Assembly (NCBI GenBank): GCA_004172935.1 | Contig: SDZD01000023.1 | Span: 28,436 to 92,435, forward strand | Direction: 5' to 3' | DNA from: a bacterium | Lineage (GTDB): Bacteria; Armatimonadota; Abditibacteriia; Abditibacteriales; Abditibacteriaceae | DNA: 64,000 bases | Shown: piece after piece, positions 1-8,181 of the stretch | How positions within the stretch are numbered: the first letter of the stretch is position 1 | Layout: each line of letters starts with the position of its first letter | Translations under genes and position numbers: made by a program | The notes under the pieces: model-generated | Database searches by the model: none | Told to the model about the DNA's origin: nothing | The model's input: the letters and a program-made list of their open reading frames with translations, nothing else

Positions 1-2
1 CC

Positions 3-1688
3 TTTGCCCCTATCAAAAACCCCGGCCAACTCAAGCTCACTTTCGACGCGGGTTACGGTTGGGGGCGGCCCGACCATGCCCAAAACCTTCAAATCATGCT
101 TCTCGATGAGAACGGCAATGGCTACAGCTTCACCAACCAAAGGTCTAAAGCGAACTGGGGCGTTCAGTGGGGCATAGTCAGCCTGTACGGCTTCAACGAC
201 GCCATGAAGTGGGCGGCCTCCGAAGTTGATGCCACCCAACCTGCCGTCATTGATGGCGGCGGACTGCGTACCTTCACCATCACACGCGACGGAGCGGGCA
301 AATGGAGTTTCAACAGCGACGAGTGGAAAGGTGGCCCCGTCACCTTCACCGACAACACCACAACCACATTCACTCAAGTCGTGCTGTGCGGCTCCCCCAA
401 CACCGACGACCTGCTGTACGGCAAAATCAAACTCGAATCAGACAAAGCCCCCGACCCAACTTTGATTGGCGCCAATGGCACAATCGCCCAAACGCCCGAA
501 TACCTCGACTTCAATCCGGGCCGCGTCACCGCTGGCAGCGAGTGGGTCCAAAAAATCGAAGTCAAGTCGCCCGCCCTGCGCTCCGAAGTCAAAGGCGATG
601 TAAAGGTAGAGTTCTCGGCCCCCGGTATGACGCAAGCCGTCGCGCTCTGCTGGCAACAACCGACCAAAGCCGAGCCGAGCGTATGGGGCCACGACGCCAA
701 GCTCGCCGACATCAAACTCGACGCCACAGGCAACGGCTCCTTCGTCTTCCCCGCCGAACAGTTCCCCAACGGCCCCATCACCGTCCGCATATTAGCCAGC
801 AACGACAACACAAAAGACTCGCGCGAAATCCAGCTCTACAACACGGGCGGCGTAGTCTGGAATCAGGGAATGCCCAAAACCGCGCCCGCCGCCGCTCAGG
901 GAATGAAGCTGGCCTTCGCCGACGATTTCAACGGCCCTCTATCCATTTCAAGAGACGGCAAAAACGCCAGGTACAACGCCCACAAACCCGGCGGCGGCGA
1001 CTTCAGCGGTTGGCCCTTCTCCGACCCCGAAGGCCCCGACAACCCCTATAGCCAGCAGGGCACCTATCTTCGTATACGCGCCTCCAAAAAGCCCGATGGC
1101 AAAGGCAGCGCTGGCATTATCGCCCCGATTGATGCCGATGGCAAAGGCTTCTATGCCACCGCGCCGTTCTACATGGAGTGCCGCTTCACCGCCCAGTCGG
1201 CCCCCGGCACATGGCCTGCGTTCTGGACTCTTATCCGCGAAGAAAAACTCGGCGGCGAAAAGGGCCTCAAAGATGTCAACGACGAACTCGACATCATCGA
1301 AGCCTATGGCGGCGTTGGCCCCGGCAACCCCAACCATCCCGGCTACTCGATAACCTCGCACTTCTGGAACCAGAAGGACGCCGAGGGCAAAAAGGTCGAA
1401 GATAAATGGAAGCGCATCGACATGCTCGGCATCGGTGGCAAATCCTACTGGTCCACCACCTTCCACACCTACGCCGTCAAAGTCACTCTCACCGACACCA
1501 TCTACTACCTCGACGACATCGAAGTCTTCCGCCATCCCTCCGGCGAACTCTCCAAAACCCAGCCGTCATTCTTCATGATCAACTACGCCATCGGCGGCAT
1601 CAGCGGCTGGAAAATCGACCTCGAACGCGAAGGCAACGCCTCCGACATGTACGTCGATTACGTCCGCGTCTATCAGGGCACCAAATAA
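3..1688 (+). CDS. Glycoside hydrolase family 16 (glucanase-like), 5'-truncated by window
   Basis: The reading frame is open from base 3 with no stop upstream, so the start lies outside the window. The first ~300 codons have no domain I can name and look like a beta-rich carbohydrate-binding or accessory region. From about base 910 the protein is a GH16 jelly-roll: FADDFNG at its start, the catalytic signature ELDIIE at 1284-1301 (nucleophile and acid/base glutamates both present), then YYLDDIEVF and a terminal MYVDYVRVYQ strand typical of laminarinase/lichenase-type GH16. The likely substrate is a beta-1,3- or mixed-linked glucan, acting outside the cytoplasm; the signal peptide would be off-window. 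Family assignment is firm, substrate is inference. Confidence 0.9.
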   Translation, partial: FAPIKNPGQLKLTFDAGYGWGRPDHAQNLQIMLLDENGNGYSFTNQRSKANWGVQWGIVSLYGFNDAMKWAASEVDATQPAVIDGGGLRTFTITRDGAGKWSFNSDEWKGGPVTFTDNTTTTFTQVVLCGSPNTDDLLYGKIKLESDKAPDPTLIGANGTIAQTPEYLDFNPGRVTAGSEWVQKIEVKSPALRSEVKGDVKVEFSAPGMTQAVALCWQQPTKAEPSVWGHDAKLADIKLDATGNGSFVFPAEQFPNGPITVRILASNDNTKDSREIQLYNTGGVVWNQGMPKTAPAAAQGMKLAFADDFNGPLSISRDGKNARYNAHKPGGGDFSGWPFSDPEGPDNPYSQQGTYLRIRASKKPDGKGSAGIIAPIDADGKGFYATAPFYMECRFTAQSAPGTWPAFWTLIREEKLGGEKGLKDVNDELDIIEAYGGVGPGNPNHPGYSITSHFWNQKDAEGKKVEDKWKRIDMLGIGGKSYWSTTFHTYAVKVTLTDTIYYLDDIEVFRHPSGELSKTQPSFFMINYAIGGISGWKIDLEREGNASDMYVDYVRVYQGTK

Positions 1689-1691
1689 TCA

Positions 1692-1727
1692 ACAAAAAAA
1701 TGGCCCACTCCCCATCGGGAGCGGGCC
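1692..1727 (-). terminator. Intrinsic terminator (minus strand)
   Basis: A GC-rich hairpin (1702-1727, ggcccactcc pairing with gggagcgggcc, one G-T pair) is followed on the minus strand by seven T. It fits the end of the minus-strand gene at 1767-2234 and may also stop the convergent GH16 transcript. Confidence 0.7.
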
Positions 1728-1766
1728 GCGCAGCGAAAGCTAAAAGCTAATAGCCAACAGCTCAAA

Positions 1767-2234
1767 TCAGCCTTCGCCAACATACACTTCGCCGCTGACC
1801 TGTGTAGCGCTGGTCAGCGCACCCCACAGCTCGGTTTCGGCTTCGACTTCTTCCAGAAAGCGCGAGCGCTCATCGGGGTACTGGCTCAGCTCTTCGCCCT
1901 CGACGGCCCATTCGCCCGCGCGGGCGAAGTTGCGCAGTTCCGGCGTGAGCACGAACAAAAAGTCGCAGTTCACGATCATCGCGTAAACGTGCCCGCCCAC
2001 TTCGCGGGCATACACAGTGCGGGTGAAGTGGATATAGAAGCGTTCGCGCTGTGAGGGCGAGATGCCAGCCTCAAAAAATAGCGACTCGTCATCGCAGTCC
2101 ACTGTCTCGCGCGCAAAGGCAGCAAACGCGCGCCATGTCGGCTCAAGTTGGGCCGAATCGCGCGAGGTTTCAAAGCGTTCCAGATACTGGTCGAAGTAGG
2201 CTCCCAGTGAATTGATGTGAACAGGCGTTTCCAT
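1767..2234 (-). CDS. Hypothetical protein, 155 aa
   Basis: I do not recognise this protein. It is acidic and soluble with no signal peptide or membrane segment. The sequence alternates helical segments (YFDQYLERFETSRD, TWRAFAAFARETV) with a central hydrophobic strand-like stretch (HVYAMIVNCDFLFVLT) and an acidic C-terminal helix (SRFLEEVEAETELWGALTS). Start ATG 2234 is the only reasonable one. It is convergent with the GH16 gene and divergent from the MATE transporter. A cytoplasmic accessory or regulatory role is possible, but nothing in the sequence fixes it. Confidence 0.65.
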   Translation of the reverse strand: METPVHINSLGAYFDQYLERFETSRDSAQLEPTWRAFAAFARETVDCDDESLFFEAGISPSQRERFYIHFTRTVYAREVGGHVYAMIVNCDFLFVLTPELRNFARAGEWAVEGEELSQYPDERSRFLEEVEAETELWGALTSATQVSGEVYVGEG

Positions 2235-2339
2235 TGGGCAAAGGTTTACAAAGTTGACACCCTCGCCGCCGAAAAAGTCGCGCTTTCATTTTTCTCAGTC
2301 ACACGCGATAACTCTCAAGGGCCATCATCTCTTGCCAGT

Positions 2340-2468
2340 TCTACACAGGTAGGGCACTCGTAGGCCCGTAACGGCTTCACCTGCCATTAAGAGCCGGGGA
2401 TTACCCTCTTTCACATATGAGGAGTCGGAGCGCACTGCCGCCCGCTCCGTTCGTATGAGTCTTTTCTC
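2340..2468 (+). promoter_or_regulatory. Structured 5' leader of the MATE transporter gene
   Basis: Two stem-loop modules precede the start codon: an outer caggt/acctg stem enclosing gggc/gccc at about 2343-2383, and a second hairpin CGGAGCG/CGCTCCG at about 2426-2450 flanked by two copies of tatgag. I could not match it to the conserved cores of the guanidine, Mn, purine, TPP, fluoride or preQ1 riboswitches. It could be a cis-regulatory RNA, a transcription attenuator or coincidence. Confidence 0.35.
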
Positions 2469-3845
2469 ATGTCGTTTTTAACTCAAGCGCGCCCCACGCT
2501 TGCGCTCGCGCTGCCCATTATGGCGGGTCAGTTATCGCAAATGGGCATTGGCCTGGTCGATTCGGCGATGGTCGGCCACGTCTCCGAACTGGCTCTGGCC
2601 GGGGCGGCGTTCGCGATCAACGTCGCCAACATCCCCACCGTTTTTGGCATCGGCGCCATGTCGGGCCTGTCGGTGCGTGTCGCTCAGGCACAGGGCGCGG
2701 GCGACGATAAGCGTACCGCCGAACTGCTGCGTCACGGCCTCTGGCTGTCGCTGGCGCTCGGCCTCGCCATTTCACTTCTCATGCTGGCCCTCATCCCCCT
2801 GCTCGGCCACATGGGTCAAAGCCCCGCTGTCGTGCAAGAGGCCAAGCCCTTTTTCACGCTACTGTCCGTATCGGTGGCTCCGGTTATCGTCGGCATGGCG
2901 GTTAAAAGCTTCGGCGACTCGATGCAGCAACCGTGGCCCCCCACCCTGCTCTTTCTGGCCTCCATTCCCCTCACCGCCTTTTTCAACTGGGTGTTCGTCT
3001 ACGGTCATCTCGGTTTCCCGGCGATGGGCCTCACCGGTTCGGGCGTTGCCACCCTGTTAGCCCGCCTCATCGCGACGGGCGCATTGTTATTCTGGCTCTT
3101 TAAAGCGGGTCGCTTCGCCCATGTGCGCCCGTCGCGTTGGCGCGGACGCCTTAGCGCCCAACACGCACGCGAACTGTCGGCAGTCGGCCTTCCGGCAGCT
3201 CTTCAAGTCGGTGTCGAGGTCGGCGCCTTCGCCGTCGGCGCGCTCATCGTGGGCGCATTGGGGCAAACCGCTCTGGCCGCTCACCAAATCGCCATCAACT
3301 GCGCGGCCACAATGTTCATGCTACCGCTCGGCATCGCCATCGCCACCACGGTTCGCATCGGTAACGCCATTGGCGCCCGCGAGTTAGGTCAGGTGCGCGC
3401 CATCGGCATCAACTCAGCCGTCATGGGCACCGCTATTATGGTCTTCAGCGGCCTCAACTTCTGGTTCTTTGGTCGCCAGATCGCCTCTGTTTTCATCAGC
3501 GAACCAGCAGTTATCGACTTGGCAACCCACCTGCTCATCGTCGCCGCCATCTTCCAGCTGTGCGATGGCATCCAATCGACGATGGCCGGAGCGCTACGCG
3601 GCCTCTCCGACGCCGTTGTCCCGATGCTGGTTTGCTTGTTTGGCTACTGGGGGCTGGCGATTCCGCTCGGTTATATCCTCACTCTGAAGACTCCAATGGG
3701 CGCTCCCGGCATGTGGTGGGGCTTCGCGTTGGGTCTGGGCATCGTCTCAATTGCCATGTGCTATCGCTTCGCCGTCCGCACTCGCGCCCACGATTTGGAA
3801 GAAATTGCCGAACATTTGCCCTCAGAACCGGTGCTTGCACACTAA
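2469..3845 (+). CDS. MATE family multidrug/cation antiporter
   Basis: The 458-residue protein has about 12 hydrophobic segments arranged as two related halves, the usual MATE (NorM/DinF-type) size and topology. The N-terminal half carries the typical LPIMAGQLSQMGIGLVDSAM helix-1 sequence, and later segments include VGLPAALQVGVEVGAFAVG and LAAHQIAINCAA, characteristic of the second half. It would sit in the inner membrane and export drugs or organic cations in exchange for Na+ or H+. ATG 2469 starts directly before the first transmembrane helix. It stands alone, with bL25 81 bases downstream; the specific substrate cannot be read from sequence. Confidence 0.9.
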   Translation: MSFLTQARPTLALALPIMAGQLSQMGIGLVDSAMVGHVSELALAGAAFAINVANIPTVFGIGAMSGLSVRVAQAQGAGDDKRTAELLRHGLWLSLALGLAISLLMLALIPLLGHMGQSPAVVQEAKPFFTLLSVSVAPVIVGMAVKSFGDSMQQPWPPTLLFLASIPLTAFFNWVFVYGHLGFPAMGLTGSGVATLLARLIATGALLFWLFKAGRFAHVRPSRWRGRLSAQHARELSAVGLPAALQVGVEVGAFAVGALIVGALGQTALAAHQIAINCAATMFMLPLGIAIATTVRIGNAIGARELGQVRAIGINSAVMGTAIMVFSGLNFWFFGRQIASVFISEPAVIDLATHLLIVAAIFQLCDGIQSTMAGALRGLSDAVVPMLVCLFGYWGLAIPLGYILTLKTPMGAPGMWWGFALGLGIVSIAMCYRFAVRTRAHDLEEIAEHLPSEPVLAH

Positions 3846-3925
3846 TTCAAGGAAAACCGCTCCGAGGGTACGCATCTTTTGACAAACTACTACGCCGAAA
3901 ATTTTCGGAGTCTCGAAAAAAGATC

Positions 3926-4582
3926 ATGGCTACATTAGAACTTAACGTGCAAAAGCGCGAAACACGCGGCAAAGAAGCCGCTAAAGTAATGCGTCGCGAA
4001 GGTTTGCTTCCCGCAGTGTTGTACGGACACGACGAAACACCCGTCGCATTGACCATCAACGCCCGCGAATTTGGCGACGCTTTGCGCCATCATGGCTCCA
4101 CCAGCCTCATCGTCCTCAAGGGCCTGAACAACGAAACCGCTCTCATCAAAGAGATTCAGCGCCACCCATACAAGAACGTCCCACAGACAGTTGACTTCAT
4201 CCGCGTTTCGCGCAACGAAGAAGTCCACGTCAAAGTGCCCGTCGTTCTCGTTGGCGACCCCATCTCGGTCCGCACCGCTGAAGGCGTTCTCGTTCACTCG
4301 CTCATCGAAGTCGAAATCGCTGCCAAGCCCGCCGACCTGCCCGACACCATCACCGTCGACGTTTCGAGCCTCGAACTCAACGGCGCCGCGCTGCATGTCT
4401 CCGACATCGTCGCTCCTAAAGGCGTAAAAATCCTCACCGATGGCGCCGAAGCTGTCGCCGTCATCAACCTCCCCGCCAAGGAAGAGGAAGAAGTCGTCGA
4501 AGGCGAAGCCGAAACAGCCGTGGCTTCCTCCGAAGTCCCCGCCGAAAACGGCGAAGCTGGCGAATCCGCAGCCACTGCCTAA
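3926..4582 (+). CDS. rplY: Ribosomal protein bL25 (CTC-type, long form)
   Basis: 218 residues. The N-terminal L25 beta-barrel (ELNVQKRETRGKEAAKVMRR, GLLPAVLYG) is followed by the longer TL5/CTC C-terminal domain (VHVKVPVVLVG, LIEVEIAAKPADLPDTITVD, SELNGAALHVSDI-like segment) and a disordered acidic/alanine-rich tail. It binds 5S rRNA on the 50S subunit; in bacteria the CTC form is often stress-linked. The frame is open upstream into the MATE gene, but ATG 3926 is where homology to L25 begins. A short palindrome CCGAAAATTTTCGG lies at about 3892-3906 in the leader. A strong terminator follows. Confidence 0.95.
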   Translation: MATLELNVQKRETRGKEAAKVMRREGLLPAVLYGHDETPVALTINAREFGDALRHHGSTSLIVLKGLNNETALIKEIQRHPYKNVPQTVDFIRVSRNEEVHVKVPVVLVGDPISVRTAEGVLVHSLIEVEIAAKPADLPDTITVDVSSLELNGAALHVSDIVAPKGVKILTDGAEAVAVINLPAKEEEEVVEGEAETAVASSEVPAENGEAGESAATA

Positions 4583-4602
4583 TCAGCAACCCAACCAAAC
4601 AG

Positions 4603-4638
4603 AAAAGGGAGAAGCGAAATTTCGCTTCTCCCTTTTTT
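4603..4638 (+). terminator. Intrinsic terminator after rplY
   Basis: A 16-bp near-perfect hairpin (aaaagggagaagcgaa / ttcgcttctccctttt) with a T6 tail, 20 bases after the rplY stop codon. Confidence 0.9.
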
Positions 4639-4721
4639 GTTTGCCCCACTAACTGAGCCTCAATGTTATCCCCTTTCAAAAACACGGAGCAAAATCGTAT
4701 CAAAGCAAAACCCGAAGGTTC

Positions 4722-4952
4722 TCAGGTGTACCTTCGCATCCGCGCAAGGTGCTTCTTTATTTGGGCTAACTGCTCTGCCATCTCCTCGACCTCTTTGTTG
4801 ATCCGGGTCACATTCAGCTCCCCCTGCCCGATATGTTGCTCGACTAAGAGCAGGCGGACTTGTAATAGCGCCGCGTGTTTCTGTATTTGTTGGGACTCTT
4901 CCAGGAACAGACTTAACCGTCTCGATTGTAGTCTGTGATCTCGATTCATAGC
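4722..4952 (-). CDS. Small coiled-coil hypothetical protein
   Basis: A 76-residue frame (ATG 4952; the frame stays open to another possible start at 4997). It is rich in Leu, Gln and Glu with heptad-like spacing (LSLFLEESQQIQKHAALLQV, VEEMAEQLAQIKKHLARM), so a short alpha-helical coiled coil is likely. No Shine-Dalgarno is evident. It is divergent from the next gene. Codon use and amphipathic pattern favour a real gene over the overlapping frame on the same strand, but I recognise no family. Confidence 0.45.
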   Translation of the reverse strand, partial: AMNRDHRLQSRRLSLFLEESQQIQKHAALLQVRLLLVEQHIGQGELNVTRINKEVEEMAEQLAQIKKHLARMRRYT

Positions 4953-5015
4953 GGAACGATAACACAAATTCGATATGACGATTGACTTAATTTGCATCGC
5001 CCATTTTCCCCACTA

Positions 5016-5333
5016 GTGCATGAAGCGAATATCACGGTAACTGAAGGTATGGAAGAACTGGAACTAAAAGGCGATATTCGCATTGGTGAGCGTGTTATTT
5101 TGAAGGACGTATTCTTCCACATTAGGCTGCTGGCTGGCGGCCTTGAAGATGGGGGCCGATGGTCAGGTCGTTTCGAGGTACTCGACGACGAAGAAGATAT
5201 TGCCTTCGATGATGCGCTAATATCGAAGAAACCCCTCAGGCTTGTTTTGCAGAATGGCAAATCGGGACAATTCACCCGCATACGACAAGTGGGCCGGATG
5301 ATTTACATTCAAAGCGCGCTCCCTTCGACATAG
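5016..5333 (+). CDS. Hypothetical protein, ~105 aa
   Basis: A small acidic beta-rich protein (MEELELKGDIRIGERVILKD, GGRWSGRFEVLDDEEDI, KPLRLVLQNGKSGQFTRIRQ) resembling in pattern a small barrel, but no family is recognised. The frame is open from TTG 4992; GTG 5016 and ATG 5049 are the likelier starts, and the ATG has gaagg only one or two bases upstream. It ends 56 bases before the next gene and may be cotranscribed with it. Confidence 0.5.
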   Translation: MHEANITVTEGMEELELKGDIRIGERVILKDVFFHIRLLAGGLEDGGRWSGRFEVLDDEEDIAFDDALISKKPLRLVLQNGKSGQFTRIRQVGRMIYIQSALPST

Positions 5334-5389
5334 TCGCGCCTGTTTACCAACTTGAGGGCAAGCATAAATTTCCCGATCAGAAAAATTCA

Positions 5390-5905
5390 ATGACTACCCA
5401 TAAATTTTTCCCCCTCCTACTCGGAACCTCGATCTGCCTCTCGCCTATCGGCGTGAAAGCCCAACAACCAGCTCAAACCGATCAGGCAATTGAGCAAGTG
5501 GGAGAACCATTCGATGGCTTCACCCTCGCTACCCAGTACGACAAAGCCGTCTTCACTGATGGTGAGCCAATCAAGGTATCATTTCGCCTTAAGAATCTGC
5601 GAACAACGCAGGAAGCTTTTCTCCGCACTATTGATCGCCAAGATTTCAATTTGAAAGTCACCACGGCTGATGAAAAACCCGTTGCCCGGACAGAATATGG
5701 GCGCACGGAGATTAATACAAAGAGTGCGACTACTGCCAGACTAAAACAAGGTGACGAGTTGACTGGCATGTTGAACGTCAATCGTATCTACGACATGACG
5801 AAAGCAGGCAAATACAACATTACGGTCTCGACAAGAGCGCCCGGTTCTGGAACTTACGTTTACTCCAAGACAACCACCATCACCGTAGCATTTACGTCAT
5901 TCTAA
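5390..5905 (+). CDS. Secreted protein with predicted Ig-like beta-sandwich
   Basis: 171 residues with a clear Sec signal peptide (lysine at 5, hydrophobic core, GVKAQQ cleavage region near residue 24). The mature part alternates strands (FTLATQYDKAVFTDGEPIKV, SFRLKNLRTTQEAFLRT, GKYNITVSTRAP) as in BsuPI-type or Ig-like inhibitor/binding domains; the phrase about gaining and losing 'rights' of ligands cannot be deduced, so function is unknown. It is a likely periplasmic or exported protein. A strong terminator follows, so the transcript ends here. Confidence 0.65.
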   Translation: MTTHKFFPLLLGTSICLSPIGVKAQQPAQTDQAIEQVGEPFDGFTLATQYDKAVFTDGEPIKVSFRLKNLRTTQEAFLRTIDRQDFNLKVTTADEKPVARTEYGRTEINTKSATTARLKQGDELTGMLNVNRIYDMTKAGKYNITVSTRAPGSGTYVYSKTTTITVAFTSF

Positions 5906-5922
5906 ACAGACGTTACTCCTAC

Positions 5923-5960
5923 AGAAGAGGCCCGCTCAATGAACGGGCCTCTTCTTTCTC
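5923..5960 (+). terminator. Intrinsic terminator
   Basis: A 12-bp perfect stem (agaagaggcccg / cgggcctcttct, 5923-5955) followed by a T-rich tract, between convergent genes. Confidence 0.85.
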
Positions 5961-5981
5961 TTTCACTCACAAAGCGCGAAA

Positions 5982-6779
5982 TCAAACGTCCAGCGCCAGA
6001 TTGAACGTGCCCGAATAGCCCGCGCTATTGCTGCCAGTCAACGCCATCAGCGTTTCACCGCCGCTCTGCCCATAGATGCCGTCGTTACTGTTGAAGGTGT
6101 TGCGTGTGCCGCGCGTGTTATACGGCGAGGCGCTGTATATCGAAGTCGAAAGCGAGTCGTCGAAGAAGAACTGTGTGGTGAACTCGTAACTGCGCCCCGA
6201 AACCGTCGCGCGCAATTTGAAGTGGATATGAACTGCGCGCCCCGAATACCAACCGGGAAAAATCGTCGTGAATTTGGCGACTCCGCTCGAACTGGTCAGC
6301 TGATAGCCACGCAAAAAGTTCTGCCCCGACGTACCTTCAGAGGCGATGTCGGAGTATTTGCCCGCAGCATTCGCGTGCCAGATGTCCACCATCGCGCCCG
6401 ATAAAAAGCTGCATCCACTGTCAGCCATCTGCGAGATATTGAACGTCAGGTTCAGAAGAACTCCCTGTTGAACGGTGCCCGTTCCGCTATCCGAGCGAAT
6501 GTCAGAGCGCAGCAAGCGCTCGTCCACGAAGTACGGCCCTTCGGTCAGTTCGGGGCGCACTATGCAGGTCGTGTTAGAAATGGGGGTCGCCGTCGCGGTG
6601 CCAACTGCCGTTGGAGAAGTCGTTGCTCCAGTCGTGGGGGTCGTGGTCGGCACAGTTACTCCCGTCCCACCTCCGCCGCAACCAGCGGCAGTCAGAAAAG
6701 CCAGTCCGGCTCCACCGAACAAATACAGCGCTTCGCGGCGGGTCAGAATCCGGCCCTTGGGGATGTCGTCGTTATCCAT
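5982..6779 (-). CDS. Intradiol ring-cleavage dioxygenase-like lipoprotein
   Basis: 265 residues. The N-terminus has RR at residues 14-15, a hydrophobic stretch and Cys34 (TAAGC), consistent with a Tat- or Sec-exported lipoprotein, then a Thr/Pro/Ala-rich linker (~37-70). The catalytic domain shows the extracellular intradiol dioxygenase pattern: ELTEGPYFVDE, AMVDIWHANAAGKYSD, FLRGYQLTSSSG, then FPGWYSGRAVHIHFKL, which supplies Tyr and two His iron ligands; a further Tyr lies in GKYSD. Such surface-anchored relatives act on aromatic (catechol-like) compounds; the physiological substrate is unknown. It is convergent with the preceding gene and monocistronic. Confidence 0.85.
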   Translation of the reverse strand: MDNDDIPKGRILTRREALYLFGGAGLAFLTAAGCGGGGTGVTVPTTTPTTGATTSPTAVGTATATPISNTTCIVRPELTEGPYFVDERLLRSDIRSDSGTGTVQQGVLLNLTFNISQMADSGCSFLSGAMVDIWHANAAGKYSDIASEGTSGQNFLRGYQLTSSSGVAKFTTIFPGWYSGRAVHIHFKLRATVSGRSYEFTTQFFFDDSLSTSIYSASPYNTRGTRNTFNSNDGIYGQSGGETLMALTGSNSAGYSGTFNLALDV

Positions 6780-6973
6780 GATAGTGTCAAGGGGGCCAAT
6801 GAAAAGGCTCCTATCACAGCGTAAAATCCCTCAATTTTCGTGTTGTTACTGCCAACTTAATTTTCATTGGGCGATTCTAGCAGTTCTTTTGAGCTTGTGT
6901 TAAGTCGCGGCGCGCAACATGCCCATTCAAACAGTTCCATCGCATCTCAAAGAATGTGACGTGTCCTCAAAAT

Positions 6974-8116
6974 ATGGCATCAACTACACAACACTCACCA
7001 CCGTTATCTGTCGCCCTTCGAGGCGAATGGCCTTTGCTTCTGTCGTTTATCACGACTGCCCTTTTTGCCTTCAACGGCAAAGCCTGGCTCAGCGACCTCT
7101 CTAACCCGCTCTGGTTCGGTTTCATGTCGCTGTGGCTGTTCGGCGTTATCATGGCTTCGGCCTTCGCCATCGTGCGCCACGCCGAAAGCCTCGCTGTTAT
7201 CCTCGGCGAACCGCTCGGAACCCTCGTTCTCACCCTCGCCGTTATCGGCATCGAGGTCATGATGATTTCCGCCGTCATGCTGACCGGAAAGGGCGACCCA
7301 GCCATCGCGCGCGACACCATGTTCGCCGTGGTCATGCTTATCCTCAACGGTCTTGTCGGACTCGCCCTGTTGTTGGGCGGTTGGAAACACCGCGAACAGA
7401 CTTACAACGTCTACGGCGCCAACGCCTTTCTCGCGCTCATCGTTCCCCTCGCCACTCTGGGCATGGTTCTGCCCAATTTCACCCGCTCCTCGCCCGGCCC
7501 CACCTTCTCGCCCTTTCAAGCTGTCTTTTTAAGCCTGATGTCGCTCGGCATCTACGGAGTCTTCTTAGCCACTCAAACGGGTCGGCACAGCTCTTATTTC
7601 GTAGCTCCCGATAGTGACGAGGCCGGACACGCCCACGGTCACGGCGATATGGCGGTGCAATCCACACCCTATCACGCGATTCTGCTGATAGCCTTCATGG
7701 CCCCATTGGTCGTGTTAGCAAAGCAACTGGCTGTTCCCATCGAATATGGGGTCAAAGCCTTCGGCGCCCCTCCCGCTCTCAGCGGCTTGATTGTGGCGGT
7801 CATCATCCTGTCGCCAGAAGCCATGAGCGCCATCCGCGCCGCCCTCGATAATCAGTTGCAGCGCTCCGTCAACATCCTGCTCGGCTCGGTGCTGGCCACT
7901 ATTGGCCTCACAATCCCAGCAGTGTTGAGCATTGGCCTGTTCACCAAGAAAACCGTAGTTCTGGGCCTTAGCTCCATCGAGATGATTCTGTTGCTGCTCA
8001 CTCTGGGCGTCTCCACGCTCACCTTCAGCGGCAACCGCACCAACATCTTGCTCGGCGCCATCCACCTGCTGCTCTTTTTCGCCTACCTGATGCTGCTCTT
8101 CGACGCCCCAGTCTGA
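6974..8116 (+). CDS. chaA: Ca2+(Na+)/H+ antiporter, ChaA type
   Basis: 380 residues and about 11 membrane helices of the sodium/calcium exchanger superfamily. The two inverted alpha-repeats are visible: HAESLAVILGEPLGTLVLTL with AVIGIEVMMI, and LSGLIVAVIILSPEAMSAIR with LLGSVLATIG, both carrying the acidic cation-binding residue (GE and SPEA). A His/Asp-rich cytoplasmic loop (DEAGHAHGHGD) lies between them, as in ChaA. E. coli ChaA is 366 aa. I chose ATG 6974; a GTG in frame is six codons earlier. Role: cytoplasmic Ca2+/Na+/K+ extrusion at alkaline pH. Monocistronic. Confidence 0.9.
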   Translation: MASTTQHSPPLSVALRGEWPLLLSFITTALFAFNGKAWLSDLSNPLWFGFMSLWLFGVIMASAFAIVRHAESLAVILGEPLGTLVLTLAVIGIEVMMISAVMLTGKGDPAIARDTMFAVVMLILNGLVGLALLLGGWKHREQTYNVYGANAFLALIVPLATLGMVLPNFTRSSPGPTFSPFQAVFLSLMSLGIYGVFLATQTGRHSSYFVAPDSDEAGHAHGHGDMAVQSTPYHAILLIAFMAPLVVLAKQLAVPIEYGVKAFGAPPALSGLIVAVIILSPEAMSAIRAALDNQLQRSVNILLGSVLATIGLTIPAVLSIGLFTKKTVVLGLSSIEMILLLLTLGVSTLTFSGNRTNILLGAIHLLLFFAYLMLLFDAPV

Positions 8117-8126
8117 AATGCAGCAC

Positions 8127-8172
8127 TCACGAAAAAGCCACGACCCGTTTGGGTCGTGGCTTTTTCGTGTTT
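8127..8172. terminator. Bidirectional intrinsic terminator
   Basis: A long perfect stem (acgaaaaagccacgaccc / gggtcgtggctttttcgt) with A and T runs on both sides, between convergent chaA and the gene at 8182-8718. Confidence 0.9.
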
Positions 8173-8181
8173 CATTGCAAC

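Noticed and set aside
948..1535. 195-codon minus-strand frame inside the GH16 gene
   Set aside because: It is antisense to clear GH16 catalytic sequence and has the low-complexity Gly/Val/Phe composition of a shadow frame.
2340..2468. Known riboswitch upstream of the MATE gene
   Set aside because: Core motifs of guanidine, Mn, purine, TPP and fluoride switches are missing; I keep it only as an unassigned structured leader.
3560..3925. N-terminal extension of the rplY reading frame back into the MATE gene
   Set aside because: Homology to ribosomal protein bL25 begins at ATG 3926; the upstream part overlaps the transporter coding sequence and reads as shadow.
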